Below are positions 35,220-48,381 of a stretch of DNA of 64,000 bases, piece after piece. Positions within the stretch are counted from its first letter, which is position 1. Every line of letters starts with the position of its first letter. The DNA lies in contig NZ_BMWE01000003.1 in NCBI RefSeq assembly GCF_014651075.1, positions 395,133 through 459,132 on the forward strand, given 5' to 3'. Source of the stretch: Streptomyces djakartensis. GTDB taxonomy: Bacteria > Actinomycetota > Actinomycetes > Streptomycetales > Streptomycetaceae. The position numbers and the translations under genes are program-made. The notes under the pieces were generated by a model. The model did no database searches, had not been told where the DNA came from, and saw nothing but the letters and a program-made list of their open reading frames with translations.

Positions 35220-38200
35220 ATGTACGAGCTGTCCCGGGTCCGCCTCTACTCCATCGGACCCGCCGGTGCGCGCTACGCCGACACCGTGCTTGACCTGCGC
35301 GGGGTGGGCGCACCCGTGCCCGACCCCGCCCCCACGCAGGCGGAGTTCTTCGAGGAGGAGCCCGTCGGGCCGCCGCGCCGGCCCGCGCCCGCCGGCGTGC
35401 TCTTCCTGGAGAACGGCGGCGGCAAGTCGGTACTGCTCAAGCTGATCTTCTCGGTGATGCTGCCGGGACACCGCAACACGCTCGGCGGCGCCAGCTCCGG
35501 TGTGCTGCGCAAGTTCCTGCTCGCCGACGACTGCGGCCACGTGGCGCTGGAGTGGCAGCACGTGCAGACCGGCGAGTGCGTCGTCGTCGGCAAGGTGAGC
35601 GAGTGGCGCGGACGGCAGGTCTCCAACGACCCCCGGAAGTTCGCGGAGGCCTGGTACTCCTTCCGGCCCGGTCCCGGACTCAGCCTCGACAACCTCCCCG
35701 TGGCCGAGGCCACCACCGTCCGGCCCCCGGCCGAGGGCCAGTCGGGTGCGCGCGGGCGGCGGCGCACCATGAAGGGCTTCCGCGACGCCCTGACGGAGGC
35801 GGGCAGGACCTACCCACACCTGGAGGTGCACTGGGAGGAGATCCACGACCGCTGGATCGAGCACCTCGGCGACCTCGGCCTCGACCCCGAACTCTTCCGC
35901 TACCAGCGGGAGATGAACGCCGACGAAGGCGAGGCCGCCGGCCTCTTCGCCGTCAAGAAGGACGCCGACTTCACCGACCTGCTGCTGCGCGCCGTCACCG
36001 ACACGCGGGACACCGACGGGCTCGCCGACCTGGTCAGCGGCTTCGGCAACAAGCTGGGCCGGCGCGCCGAGCTGATCGCCGAACGGGACTTCACCGCCGG
36101 GTCCGTGGACCTGCTCGGGCGGATCGTCGAGGCCGCCGAGGCCCGCACCCGCGCGCGTGACGTCCACGCCGGGGCCGAGCGCCGTACCCGCGCCCTGGCG
36201 CGCCGGCTCTCCGCGCGCGGCGTGCGGGAGCGGGCCAGAGCCGCCGACCTGGCCCAGCGGGTCACCGCCGCCGCGTACGCCGTCACCCACGCCGAGGCGG
36301 CCCGCGAGCGCAGTGCCCTGATTGCCGCCGAACTCGCCTACCGGCACGCCTCACTGGCCCTCGCCGCGGCCGAGAAGTCCGCCGCCGCGCAGAAACGCGA
36401 ACTCGCCGACGCCCGCACGCTGTACTCGGCCTGGCAGGCCGCCGAGGCCGTACTGCGGCACCGCGCCGCCGCCGACCGTGTCGCCCGGGTGTCCGCCGCG
36501 ATCCAGGAGGCGGAGCGGGACGCCGCCCCGGCCCTGGCCGCCCGCTCCCAGGCCGCCGTCGACCTGGTACGGGCCCTGCACGCCGCCGCGGAGAAGGCCG
36601 AGAGCCACGCCAACGAGGAGGAGGAGCGCTCGGCCGCCCTCCAGGAGGTCAGCGACAGCGCCTACCGCGACTCCACCGCCGCGGCCACGCAGGCGCAACG
36701 GGCCCGCAGCGAGGTCGGCCACCTGAAGCAGCGTCTCACCGAGGTCGAGCAGGAGACCGCCGAGGCGGTGCGGGCCGGCTGGCTCGACGACAGCGCGCCC
36801 GACGCCGACCCGGCCCGCGCCGCCCTCGCCGCCAGTGACGCGGAGAAGAGCGCCGTCGAGGCCTGGGACGCCGCCCGCGAGGCGTCACGCCGGGCGACCG
36901 AGCACGCGCGGGAGGCAGCCGCCACCGAGACCCGCGCGGAGCTGACCGCGGCCCGCGCGGCGGACGCGGCCACGGCGGCGGAGCGGTCCTATCAAGCCGA
37001 GCGCCGCACCGCCGAGGCGCTGGCGGGGGAGGAGCGGCTGGCGGAACTGCTCAGCCTGACCCCCAAGGCCCGCCCCGGTATCCCCCAACCCCGCCACGGC
37101 ACGGACGGCGAGCAGCCCGCCCCGCCGGACGCCGGCGAGCAGCAACTCAGCCCCGAGGAACTCGACCGCTTCGCCGACGACCTGCGCGAACTGCTCGACG
37201 ACGCCGTCTCCTCCGCCGAACGGCAGCTGTTCGACCTGCGGACGGCCGCCGCCGACGACTCCCGGATCCTCGGCGCGCTCGGCGACGGCGGCCTGCTGCC
37301 GCCCGGCCCGGACGTCCTGGCCACGGTCGAGTTCCTGGGCGAGCACGGCATCCCGGCGCTGCCCGGCTGGCGTTACCTCGCACAGGCCGTCGATCCGGCC
37401 GACCACGCGCGCGTGCTGGCCGCCCGGCCCGAACTCGTCGACGGCGTGATCATCACCGACCCGGACTCCCACGCCCGGGCCCGGGAGGCGCTGGGCGACG
37501 CCGCCCTGCTGCCGAGGTCCGCCGTGGCGGTCGGCACGGCCGCCGCCCTGCTCGCCCCGGCCCCGGCCCCGGACACCGACGGCGGTGACGTGTTCCTCGT
37601 GCCGCCGAACCCGGCCATGCACGACGAGCACGCCGCGGACGAGGAGCGGCAGGCCCTGCGCGCCAGGGCGGCCGAACGCGACGAGGAGATCCGTACGCTC
37701 GCCGCCCGGCTGGGCAAGGACCGGGAGCTGGCGGCCCGGCTCGCTTCCTGGCGCACCGGCTGCCCGGCCGGCCGGCTGGCCGAGCTGGCCCAGGCGGCCC
37801 GCGCCACCCGCGAGTTCGCCGAGGAGTCCGAGGCCGAGCTGGCCGAGGCCCGCACCGCGCGGGCGGAGGCCGAGGAGGCCGCCGCCGAGGCCGCGCACGT
37901 CCGGGACGAGCGGCAGGAGGCCGCCCAGAAGGCCCGCCGCTCCGCCGACGCCCTCGCCGGGCTCGCCTTCCGGCTGCGCGAGCGGGCGGGCTGGCAGGCC
38001 AAGCTGCGCGAACTGGCCGACGAGGCGGCCGAGTCCGAGGCGGCCGCCCAGGCGTGTCTGGAGCGCGCCCGGGCCGCCGACGAGGACCGGCGCGCCGCCC
38101 AGCGCGCCGCCGACGACGCCCGCCGCACCGCCCGTGCGCTGCGCGCCGAACGCTCCGAGATCGCGGGCGCGCCCGATGTCGTGCCCGAGGACGACGCCCA

Positions 38201-39857
38201 GACCCCGAAGGCCTCCCTGCCCGCTCTGCGCGAGGCCTACCGGGCCGCCTCCCAGGTGTACGAGAAGGTCGGTGTCGGCGCGGACCTGCGGGCCGAGCAG
38301 GCCCGCGCGGAGAGCGACGAGAGCGCGGCGCGCGCGGACCTGGACCGGCTGAGCAACAAGGTCCGCACACGCGCGGAGCAGCTCCTCGAATCCCCCGACG
38401 GCTCCGACGGGCCCAGCCGCCAGGCCGCCGCCGCCCGCGCCGAGGAGCTGGTGCAGCTCCTGGAAACCCGTATGTCGAGCGCGAGCGAGCAGCTCGGGCG
38501 GCTGCGCGGCGAGGCCGAACGGCACGCACCCGAGGACGGTGACGCGCACACCGAACTCCCCGAGGACCGCCGGCCGCGCGACGCGGAGCACGCGCAGGCC
38601 CTGCTGCGCACGGCCACGGCCGAACTCGCCTCCCACACCGAGGCGCTGACCCAGGCACGCGAGGCGCACGCCGAACTCCTCGACGCACACCGCGCCGCCG
38701 AGGACGCGGCGAGCGGGTTCGACGAGATCGCCGCGATGCTCCGCGACCTGCTGCGCGAGCACACCACGGACGAGGAGCAGGAGGAGACCGAGCCGTACCC
38801 CGGCAGCCCCGAGGAGGCCCGGCAGTCGGCCGCCGAGGCCCGCCGCTCGCTGCGCGGCTGCGCCGCCGACCTGTCCGCCGCCGAGGCCGCCGTCCGCGAG
38901 GCCTGCGACATCCTCGTCCGGCACGCCAACTCCACGCGCTACGAGCAGGTCCGCACGCCGGCCCGCCAGCAGATCCGCGAACTGCCCGCCTCCGCGCTGC
39001 CCGAGCACGCCCAGAAGTGGGCGGACGCCTTCGCGCCCCGGCTCCGCGTCCTGACGGACGAGCTGGAGCAACTGGAGCGAAACCGCGACTCGATCGTGGA
39101 CCGCCTGCGCGGCCTGGTCGAGTCCTCACTGGCCACCCTGCGCTCCGCCCAGCGGCTCTCCCGGCTGCCGGAGGGCCTCGGCGAATGGTCGGGGCAGGAG
39201 TTCCTGCGCATCCGCTTCGAGGAGCCCGACCAGGCCACGCTCACCGAACGGCTCGGCGAGGTCATCGACGAGGCGACCCGCGCCGCCGTCAAGAAGAACT
39301 CCGACCTGCGCCGCGACGGCATGTCCCTGCTGCTGCGGGGCGTCGCCGCCGCGCTGCAGCCCAGGGGCGTCGCCGTGGAGATCCTCAAGCCCGACGCGGT
39401 GCTGCGCGCCGAGCGTGTCCCCGTCGGGCAGATGGGCGACGTGTTCTCCGGCGGCCAGCTGCTCACCGCGGCGATCGCGCTGTACTGCACGATGGCCGCG
39501 CTGCGGAGCAACGACCGGGGCCGCGACAAGCACCGGCACGCCGGCACGCTGTTCCTCGACAACCCGATCGGCCGCGCCAACGCCACCTACCTGCTGGAAC
39601 TCCAGCGGGCGGTGTCCGACGCCCTGGGCGTCCAGCTCCTGTACACCACCGGCCTGTTCGACACCACCGCGCTGGCCGAGTTCCCCCTCGTCATCCGCAT
39701 GCGCAACGACGCCGACCTGCGGGCCGGCCTCAAGTACATCAGCGTCGAGGAACATCTCCGACCGGGCCTGCCCCAGCAGCCCCAGGCGGGAGAGGCGGTG
39801 CACAGCGAGATCACGGCGACCAGGATGTTCAGACGTCCCTCGCCATCGGCGTCCTGA
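35220..39857 (+). CDS. SMC/MukB-like ATPase
   Basis: A 1545-residue ATPase of the SMC/Rad50/MukB architecture. N-terminal half-ATPase with Walker A ENGGGKS at residues 64-70; long Ala/Glu/Arg-rich coiled-coil regions (about 280-660 and 830-1330); a central globular, hinge-like part (about 670-800, with ILGALGDGGLLPPGPDV and GIPALPGWRYLAQAVD); and a C-terminal half with the ABC signature FSGGQ near residue 1409 and Walker B LFLDNP near 1447, where the usual catalytic Glu after Asp is Asn. The hinge-like text recalls Wadjet III JetC proteins (from memory). With the two preceding genes it would form a MukBEF-like condensin. No JetD/MksG nuclease gene is adjacent. Codon use is normal, so no sign of recent transfer. 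Confidence 0.88.
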   Translation: MYELSRVRLYSIGPAGARYADTVLDLRGVGAPVPDPAPTQAEFFEEEPVGPPRRPAPAGVLFLENGGGKSVLLKLIFSVMLPGHRNTLGGASSGVLRKFLLADDCGHVALEWQHVQTGECVVVGKVSEWRGRQVSNDPRKFAEAWYSFRPGPGLSLDNLPVAEATTVRPPAEGQSGARGRRRTMKGFRDALTEAGRTYPHLEVHWEEIHDRWIEHLGDLGLDPELFRYQREMNADEGEAAGLFAVKKDADFTDLLLRAVTDTRDTDGLADLVSGFGNKLGRRAELIAERDFTAGSVDLLGRIVEAAEARTRARDVHAGAERRTRALARRLSARGVRERARAADLAQRVTAAAYAVTHAEAARERSALIAAELAYRHASLALAAAEKSAAAQKRELADARTLYSAWQAAEAVLRHRAAADRVARVSAAIQEAERDAAPALAARSQAAVDLVRALHAAAEKAESHANEEEERSAALQEVSDSAYRDSTAAATQAQRARSEVGHLKQRLTEVEQETAEAVRAGWLDDSAPDADPARAALAASDAEKSAVEAWDAAREASRRATEHAREAAATETRAELTAARAADAATAAERSYQAERRTAEALAGEERLAELLSLTPKARPGIPQPRHGTDGEQPAPPDAGEQQLSPEELDRFADDLRELLDDAVSSAERQLFDLRTAAADDSRILGALGDGGLLPPGPDVLATVEFLGEHGIPALPGWRYLAQAVDPADHARVLAARPELVDGVIITDPDSHARAREALGDAALLPRSAVAVGTAAALLAPAPAPDTDGGDVFLVPPNPAMHDEHAADEERQALRARAAERDEEIRTLAARLGKDRELAARLASWRTGCPAGRLAELAQAARATREFAEESEAELAEARTARAEAEEAAAEAAHVRDERQEAAQKARRSADALAGLAFRLRERAGWQAKLRELADEAAESEAAAQACLERARAADEDRRAAQRAADDARRTARALRAERSEIAGAPDVVPEDDAQTPKASLPALREAYRAASQVYEKVGVGADLRAEQARAESDESAARADLDRLSNKVRTRAEQLLESPDGSDGPSRQAAAARAEELVQLLETRMSSASEQLGRLRGEAERHAPEDGDAHTELPEDRRPRDAEHAQALLRTATAELASHTEALTQAREAHAELLDAHRAAEDAASGFDEIAAMLRDLLREHTTDEEQEETEPYPGSPEEARQSAAEARRSLRGCAADLSAAEAAVREACDILVRHANSTRYEQVRTPARQQIRELPASALPEHAQKWADAFAPRLRVLTDELEQLERNRDSIVDRLRGLVESSLATLRSAQRLSRLPEGLGEWSGQEFLRIRFEEPDQATLTERLGEVIDEATRAAVKKNSDLRRDGMSLLLRGVAAALQPRGVAVEILKPDAVLRAERVPVGQMGDVFSGGQLLTAAIALYCTMAALRSNDRGRDKHRHAGTLFLDNPIGRANATYLLELQRAVSDALGVQLLYTTGLFDTTALAEFPLVIRMRNDADLRAGLKYISVEEHLRPGLPQQPQAGEAVHSEITATRMFRRPSPSAS

Positions 39858-39886
39858 CGGGTGCCCTCGGACGCCTTGCGTGCTCC

Positions 39887-40348
39887 TCAAGGGTGGGACA
39901 GCTGCCCGGCACCGCCCCGCCGGCGTATCCGCTCCCGCGCCCGTTCGTCGGCGCGCGCCCGCCGTCGGGCACGGCGCCGCTCGCGCCGCAGGGCCCGGGC
40001 CGTGCTGCTCGGCACGGACACCACGCCATGGCGCTGGTTCCACACCTGGCGCGTCACCCATACGTCGAGCACGCCCCACGTCGCCACGATGGTGCTGACC
40101 ACGCTGCTGATCACCATGGGCAGGGCCAGCCAGGAGCCGGCCATCGTGCACAGGAAGGCCGTCATGGCCTGAAGCAGCGTCAGGGCGATGACGAGGACCG
40201 CCCGCACGGCTGCCGTCCTCACCGGATCCGGCAGCCTGCGCCGCCGCGCGGGCTCCTCCACCCACAGGGGCCGGTTGGACCGCTGCTCGCGCGGGTCTCG
40301 CGCCTTTCCGCCCGCCCCGGGCGCCTCGTACCGCTCCGCCGTGCCCAT
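39887..40348 (-). CDS. small membrane protein, unknown function
   Basis: A 153-residue protein with two hydrophobic spans (AVRAVLVIALTLLQAMTAFL; LALPMVISSVVSTIVATWG) and a strongly basic C-terminus (RRERRRARRRARADERARER). No recognised domain. The ATG at 40348 (MGTAERYEAPG) follows AGGG. It converges on the SMC-like gene (29 bases between stops), so it is not part of that cassette. Confidence 0.7.
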   Translation of the reverse strand: MGTAERYEAPGAGGKARDPREQRSNRPLWVEEPARRRRLPDPVRTAAVRAVLVIALTLLQAMTAFLCTMAGSWLALPMVISSVVSTIVATWGVLDVWVTRQVWNQRHGVVSVPSSTARALRRERRRARRRARADERARERIRRRGGAGQLSHP

Positions 40349-40771
40349 CACCCTGTCACTCCCCACCGCCAGCAGACCGCTCCCGCTCGCGTCCGAAGAC
40401 CCGCGCTCCCCAGTGGCTGCCCTGCTTGCGCTGTATTACGCCGCCCAAGTGCGGGATGCGGCGCCTGTGGCCGATTCCGCCCCCATTTCCTACGGGGAAG
40501 GACGAGCGACCCACCACGAAGATTCCCAGAGGACGAAAAATTTCAGCCAACCGCCCAAGTGAGTCCCGGAGGTCGGCCGATGCGTCCGCCATCGGTTTCG
40601 GGGAGACAACTCCCGCAATGCCCGGACAACTCGACATGCCCGGCGAGTGGCGCGGAAGTTCAGGCTCCGGACCGGTCTTCGAGTTCCCTGTTCGTCGGTA
40701 GTAGGCTCGCGGCGTTTGTTGACGCACATGTGTACCCCCGGTAGGCCGGGGGGCCCGAGCTGGGGGAGGCC
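40349..40771 (+). other. 422-bp upstream region of the conservon
   Basis: No supported gene. It includes an AT-rich patch (about 40535-40555, AAAAATTTCAGCC), a repeated CCGCCCAAGTG (about 40442 and 40551), a possible promoter at 40719-40747 and a CCCCCGG/CCGGGGG hairpin (about 40735-40753) just before the cvnA ribosome-binding site GGGGGAGG. Confidence 0.5.
40719..40747 (+). promoter_or_regulatory. possible cvnA promoter TTGACG-N17-TAGGCC
   Basis: TTGACG (40719-40724) and TAGGCC (40742-40747) are 17 bases apart, 24 bases before the cvnA ATG. The -10 element lies inside the loop of the CCCCCGG/CCGGGGG hairpin. Confidence 0.4.
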
Positions 40772-43700
40772 ATGCGCTTTCGCGGGAAGTCCATCCGCCG
40801 GAAGATCGTGGCGCTGCTCCTCGTGCCGCTGGTGTCCCTGACCGCGATCTGGTCCTTCGCCACGGTGCTCACGGGACGTGAGGCGGGCGACCTGTTCAAC
40901 GTGTCGTCCGTGGTGGAGAAGATCGGCTACCCCATCGAGGACACGGTCCGCGTCCTCCAGGAGGAACGCCGCCAGACCCTCGTCTACCTCGCTGACCCAC
41001 GAGCCTCCGACGGGCTCGCCGCGCTCCGGCGCAGCCGGGCCGCCACCGACAAGGCCGTCGGCAGCATCCGCGAGAACGCCCGGAACCCCGACGTGCGCGA
41101 CGCGATGGGAGCCGACACCGACGAGCGGCTGACCGCGGTCCTGGACGCCTTCGAGGGCATCGAGCCGTTGCGCCGCAGCGTGGAGGACGGCACGGCCGAC
41201 CGCGCCCAGGCCCTGGGCCTCTACAACCGGCTGGTCGACCCCTGCTACGTGCTGCTGGCCAACCTGCACGTGGTCGACAACGTGGAACTGGACAAGCAGT
41301 ACCGCGCGCTGGTCAACCTCGCCCGCGCCCGCGAACTGCTCTCCCGTGAGGACGCCCTCCTCGGCTCCGCCCTGGTCGTCGGCCGGATCTCGCACTCCGA
41401 AGAGCGCGACATCTCCGACCTGGTGGCCCAGCGCACCCTGATGTACGACGTCAACCTGCAGCTGCTGCCCGTGGCGGAGCGCGACCGCTACGAGAGCTTC
41501 TGGAAGAACGCCTCCTCCGCACCGCTGCGGGTGGCGGAGGAAGCAGCCCTCGACTCCGGCTCCGGAACCCCCCGCGGAGTCACCGCCAAGAGCTGGGACA
41601 GCGCCGCAGGCAACGTGCTCGACGAGCTCGGCACCCTCAACGACCAGGCCAACGACCGTTACCAGGACCGCGTCCACCCCGTGGCCGTGGGCGTCATCGC
41701 CAAGGCGGTCATCGCCGGCGCGCTCGGCCTGATCGCGCTGCTGCTCTCCCTCTTCCTCTCCGTCCGCGTCGGCCGCACCCTCATCCGCGACCTGCGGCAG
41801 CTTCGCCTGGAGGCCCACGAGGCGTCCGGGGTGCGGCTGCCCAGTGTGATGCGCCGCCTCTCGGCGGGCGAGCAGGTCGACATCGAGACCGAGGTCCCGC
41901 GCCTGGAGTACGACAAGAACGAGATGGGCGAGGTCGGCCAGGCTCTCAACACCCTCCAGCGCGCCGCCGTCGAAGCCGCGGTCAAACAGGCCGAACTGCG
42001 CGCCGGGGTCTCCGAGGTCTTCGTCAACCTCGCGCGCCGCAGCCAGGTCCTGCTCCACAAGCAGCTCACCCTGCTCGACGCCATGGAGCGCCGCACCGAG
42101 GACACCGAGGAACTCGCCGACCTGTTCCGGCTCGACCACCTGACCACCCGCATGCGCCGGCACGCCGAGGGCCTGGTGATCCTCTCCGGCGCCGCACCGT
42201 CCCGGCAGTGGCGCAAGCCCGTCCAGCTCATGGATGTCGTCCGCGCCGCCGTGGCCGAGGTCGAGGACTACGAACGCATCGAGGTGCGCCGCCTGCCGCG
42301 GATCGCCGTCACCGGCCCGGCCGTCGCCGACCTGACGCACCTGGTGGCGGAACTCCTGGAGAACGCCACGGTCTTCTCGCCACCGCACACCGCCGTCCAG
42401 GTCGTGGGCGAGCGGGTCGCCAACGGCTTCACCCTGGAAATCCACGACCGGGGTCTCGGAATGGCCGCCGAAGCCCTGCTGGACGCCAACCTCCGGCTCG
42501 CCGAGACGCCCGAGTTCGAGCTCTCCGACACCGACCGGCTCGGCCTGTTCGTGGTCAGCCGCCTCGCCCAGCGGCAGAACGTCCGCGTCTCCCTGCAGCC
42601 GTCTCCGTACGGCGGCACCACCGCTGTCGTCTTCATCCCGGACGCCCTGCTGACGGACGAGGTCCCGGACACCAACGGCATCGGCTTCCGGCTCGACCGC
42701 CCCCAGCCGGCCCCGGAGAGCGAGCCGCGGGACAGCCGCCGCGCCGCGCTGTCCCAGGCACCCGCACCCCGGCCCGGCCTTCCGGCCTCCCTCCTGGACG
42801 GACCGGTCGAGCTGGAGGCCCCCGTCGACCTGGACACCATCGACGGCTTCCGCGGCGTCCTCGAGGACGGAAACAGCGAGCACGGCGGTCTGTTCCGCTC
42901 CCGCCACTCCCTGACCCGCGCACAGGACGGGTCGGCCGGCCGGGGCGAGCCCCACCAGCAGTCCGACGCCCGCGGCGCGGCGGACCGGACCGACACCGAC
43001 GACGAGCTGAACGCACCGGTGCAGCTGCCCCGCCGCCACACCCCCAAGCTGGTCAGTTCCCACGGCCGTCCGGTCACCGGCCAGCGCCCCCGGCGGGGGA
43101 ACACCGACGAGGAAACCACCACGGGCGCCGGCCGGGAGGAATCCGGGATGCCACCCTCACTCCCGTCCCGCCGCCGAGGCGAGGAGGGTGGGCGGACCAC
43201 GGACCGGACCGGGCCGGAGCCCGCTTCCGCGTTTCCGGCGCGGCGCCGCACCGACAGCTCCTCGCCCGGGAGCGCCCGGAGCGAGGCGCAGCCGGACGCA
43301 CCGCCGCTGCCGGCCCGCCGCCGCGGCATCGGCGCCGCCGGGCACAGCGAGGACCACACCACCTCGCCGGCCTCGCCCGGCAGCGCCGCCGGGTCCGAGC
43401 CGCCCGCCCTGCCCAAGCGCACACGCCGTGCGGAGTCCGCCTCGAGCGGCCCGGACGGCCCCGATCACCTCCCCGGCTCCGGGCCGGAGAGGACCGGCGG
43501 GCCCATGCGACACGAGTCAGGCCCGGCCGTGGCGGACCAGAGGACCGGCTCGGCTCCCGGCACGGGCCAGTGGACCGGCTCCGCACAGCGAAACGACGGG
43601 CTCGGCTCCGCACCACCCGGGCCCCGCCCGGGCACCGCTCCGCTGCCCCGGCGTGTCCGGCAGGCCAACCTGGCCCCGCAGCTCAAGCGCGGGCCGGAGC

Positions 43701-43870
43701 CGCGTACGGAGGACAGAACCGAGTCCGTCGAACGCGACGCCGAGGAAGTACGCAGCCGTATGGCCTCGCTCCAGCGAGGCTGGCAGCGCGGCCGCGACGA
43801 GAACGCAGCGGGCGACGCCGCCCACAGCAGCACAGCACCACGAGGAACGAACAAGGGGGACGGTCGATGA
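40772..43870 (+). CDS. cvnA: conservon sensor kinase-like protein CvnA
   Basis: A 1032-residue membrane protein: TM1 (IVALLLVPLVSLTAIWSF), an extracellular NIT-type helical sensor domain (about 35-300), TM2 (about 303-332), HAMP-like segment, a linker with NLARRSQVLLHKQLTLLDAM, and an HATPase_c domain with N-box ELLENATVFSPP and GLGMAAEALLDANLRL. The last ~400 residues are disordered, with repeated LP-x-R-R motifs. CvnA proteins act with CvnB, CvnC and the GTPase CvnD as a membrane signalling complex in Streptomyces. The stop overlaps cvnB (ATGA). The phospho-acceptor His is not obvious. Which numbered conservon this is cannot be decided here. Confidence 0.93.
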   Translation: MRFRGKSIRRKIVALLLVPLVSLTAIWSFATVLTGREAGDLFNVSSVVEKIGYPIEDTVRVLQEERRQTLVYLADPRASDGLAALRRSRAATDKAVGSIRENARNPDVRDAMGADTDERLTAVLDAFEGIEPLRRSVEDGTADRAQALGLYNRLVDPCYVLLANLHVVDNVELDKQYRALVNLARARELLSREDALLGSALVVGRISHSEERDISDLVAQRTLMYDVNLQLLPVAERDRYESFWKNASSAPLRVAEEAALDSGSGTPRGVTAKSWDSAAGNVLDELGTLNDQANDRYQDRVHPVAVGVIAKAVIAGALGLIALLLSLFLSVRVGRTLIRDLRQLRLEAHEASGVRLPSVMRRLSAGEQVDIETEVPRLEYDKNEMGEVGQALNTLQRAAVEAAVKQAELRAGVSEVFVNLARRSQVLLHKQLTLLDAMERRTEDTEELADLFRLDHLTTRMRRHAEGLVILSGAAPSRQWRKPVQLMDVVRAAVAEVEDYERIEVRRLPRIAVTGPAVADLTHLVAELLENATVFSPPHTAVQVVGERVANGFTLEIHDRGLGMAAEALLDANLRLAETPEFELSDTDRLGLFVVSRLAQRQNVRVSLQPSPYGGTTAVVFIPDALLTDEVPDTNGIGFRLDRPQPAPESEPRDSRRAALSQAPAPRPGLPASLLDGPVELEAPVDLDTIDGFRGVLEDGNSEHGGLFRSRHSLTRAQDGSAGRGEPHQQSDARGAADRTDTDDELNAPVQLPRRHTPKLVSSHGRPVTGQRPRRGNTDEETTTGAGREESGMPPSLPSRRRGEEGGRTTDRTGPEPASAFPARRRTDSSSPGSARSEAQPDAPPLPARRRGIGAAGHSEDHTTSPASPGSAAGSEPPALPKRTRRAESASSGPDGPDHLPGSGPERTGGPMRHESGPAVADQRTGSAPGTGQWTGSAQRNDGLGSAPPGPRPGTAPLPRRVRQANLAPQLKRGPEPRTEDRTESVERDAEEVRSRMASLQRGWQRGRDENAAGDAAHSSTAPRGTNKGDGR

Positions 43871-44301
43871 CCGCACCGAAGGCGACCGGCCACACCGCGA
43901 CCATCAAGGGGGAGCTGAACTGGCTCCTCGACGACCTGGTGGACCGCGTCGCGAGCATCCGCAAGGCCCTCGTGCTCTCCGGCGACGGTTTGCCGACGGG
44001 CGTGTCCAGGGACCTGACCCGGGAGGACAGCGAGCACCTGGCCGCCGTGGCCTCCGGCTTCCACAGCCTCGCCAAGGGCGTGGGACGCCACTTCGAGGCC
44101 GGCAGCGTCCGGCAGACCGTCGTCGAGCTCGACGACGCGTTCCTGTTCGTGACGGCCGCTGGGGACGGCAGCTGCCTCGCCGTCCTCTCGGACGCCGACT
44201 CGGACGTCGGCCAGGTCGCCTACGAGATGACGCTCCTCGTGAAGCGGGTGGGTGTGCATCTGGGTGCCGCTCCGCGCACCGACCTGCCCGCAGGCGGGTA
44301 G
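43867..44301 (+). CDS. cvnB: roadblock/LC7 domain protein CvnB
   Basis: A 144-residue protein with a single roadblock/LC7 domain: LNWLLDDLVDRVASIRKALV, LSGDGLPTGVSRDLTREDSE, VVELDDAFLFVTAAGDGSCL and VGQVAYEMTLLVKRVG. CvnB proteins regulate or scaffold the partner GTPase CvnD, like MglB for MglA. Coupled to cvnA by ATGA. Confidence 0.96.
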   Translation: MTAPKATGHTATIKGELNWLLDDLVDRVASIRKALVLSGDGLPTGVSRDLTREDSEHLAAVASGFHSLAKGVGRHFEAGSVRQTVVELDDAFLFVTAAGDGSCLAVLSDADSDVGQVAYEMTLLVKRVGVHLGAAPRTDLPAGG

Positions 44302-44310
44302 TGGGATGAC

Positions 44311-44706
44311 ATGAGCGCTGACGGACAGGGAAGAAGGCACTGGTTCGACGACGAGGCCGGACCGGTGGTCCGTCCGTACGCTATGACGCGCGGCCGCACC
44401 AGCAGCCAGGGCCAGCACCGCCTGGACCTGATCGCCGTCGTGGTCACGGAGCCGCACGCGGACGATCCGGAGGCGGACCACATGCTCTCCCCGGAGCACG
44501 TGGACATCGTCGAGCTGTGCCGTGACATCCCGCAGTCGGTCGCCGAACTCGCAGCGGAACTCGACCTGCCGATCGGGGTGGTACGGGTCCTCGTCGGGGA
44601 TCTCGTGGACGCGGAATTCGTCCATGTGAACCGGCCCGTGCCCCCGGCCGAGCTGCCGGACGAGAGTATCCTGCGCGATGTGATCAACGGCCTGCGGGCG
44701 CTGTGA
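44311..44706 (+). CDS. cvnC: DUF742 protein CvnC
   Basis: A 131-residue DUF742 protein with the family motifs GPVVRPYAMTRGRT, LSPEHVDIVELCRDIPQSVA and LDLPIGVVRVLVGDLVDAE, ending in a winged-helix-like fold. It follows cvnB by 9 bases. Normally cvnD comes next; here a large unrelated gene intervenes. Confidence 0.95.
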   Translation: MSADGQGRRHWFDDEAGPVVRPYAMTRGRTSSQGQHRLDLIAVVVTEPHADDPEADHMLSPEHVDIVELCRDIPQSVAELAAELDLPIGVVRVLVGDLVDAEFVHVNRPVPPAELPDESILRDVINGLRAL

Positions 44707-44730
44707 GCAGCGCGGAAGCGGGGTACTGAC

Positions 44731-48361
<3,631 letters not shown>

Positions 48362-48381
<20 letters not shown>

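Noticed and set aside
36885..39071. A 728-codon minus-strand frame opposite the SMC-like gene.
   Set aside because: A Gly/Leu/Arg-rich translation with no motif; mirrors the Ala/Glu-rich coiled coil on the plus strand.
39887..40348. Membrane protein as a fourth subunit (nuclease) of the SMC-like cassette.
   Set aside because: It is convergent, has two membrane spans and a basic tail, and no TOPRIM or nuclease motif.
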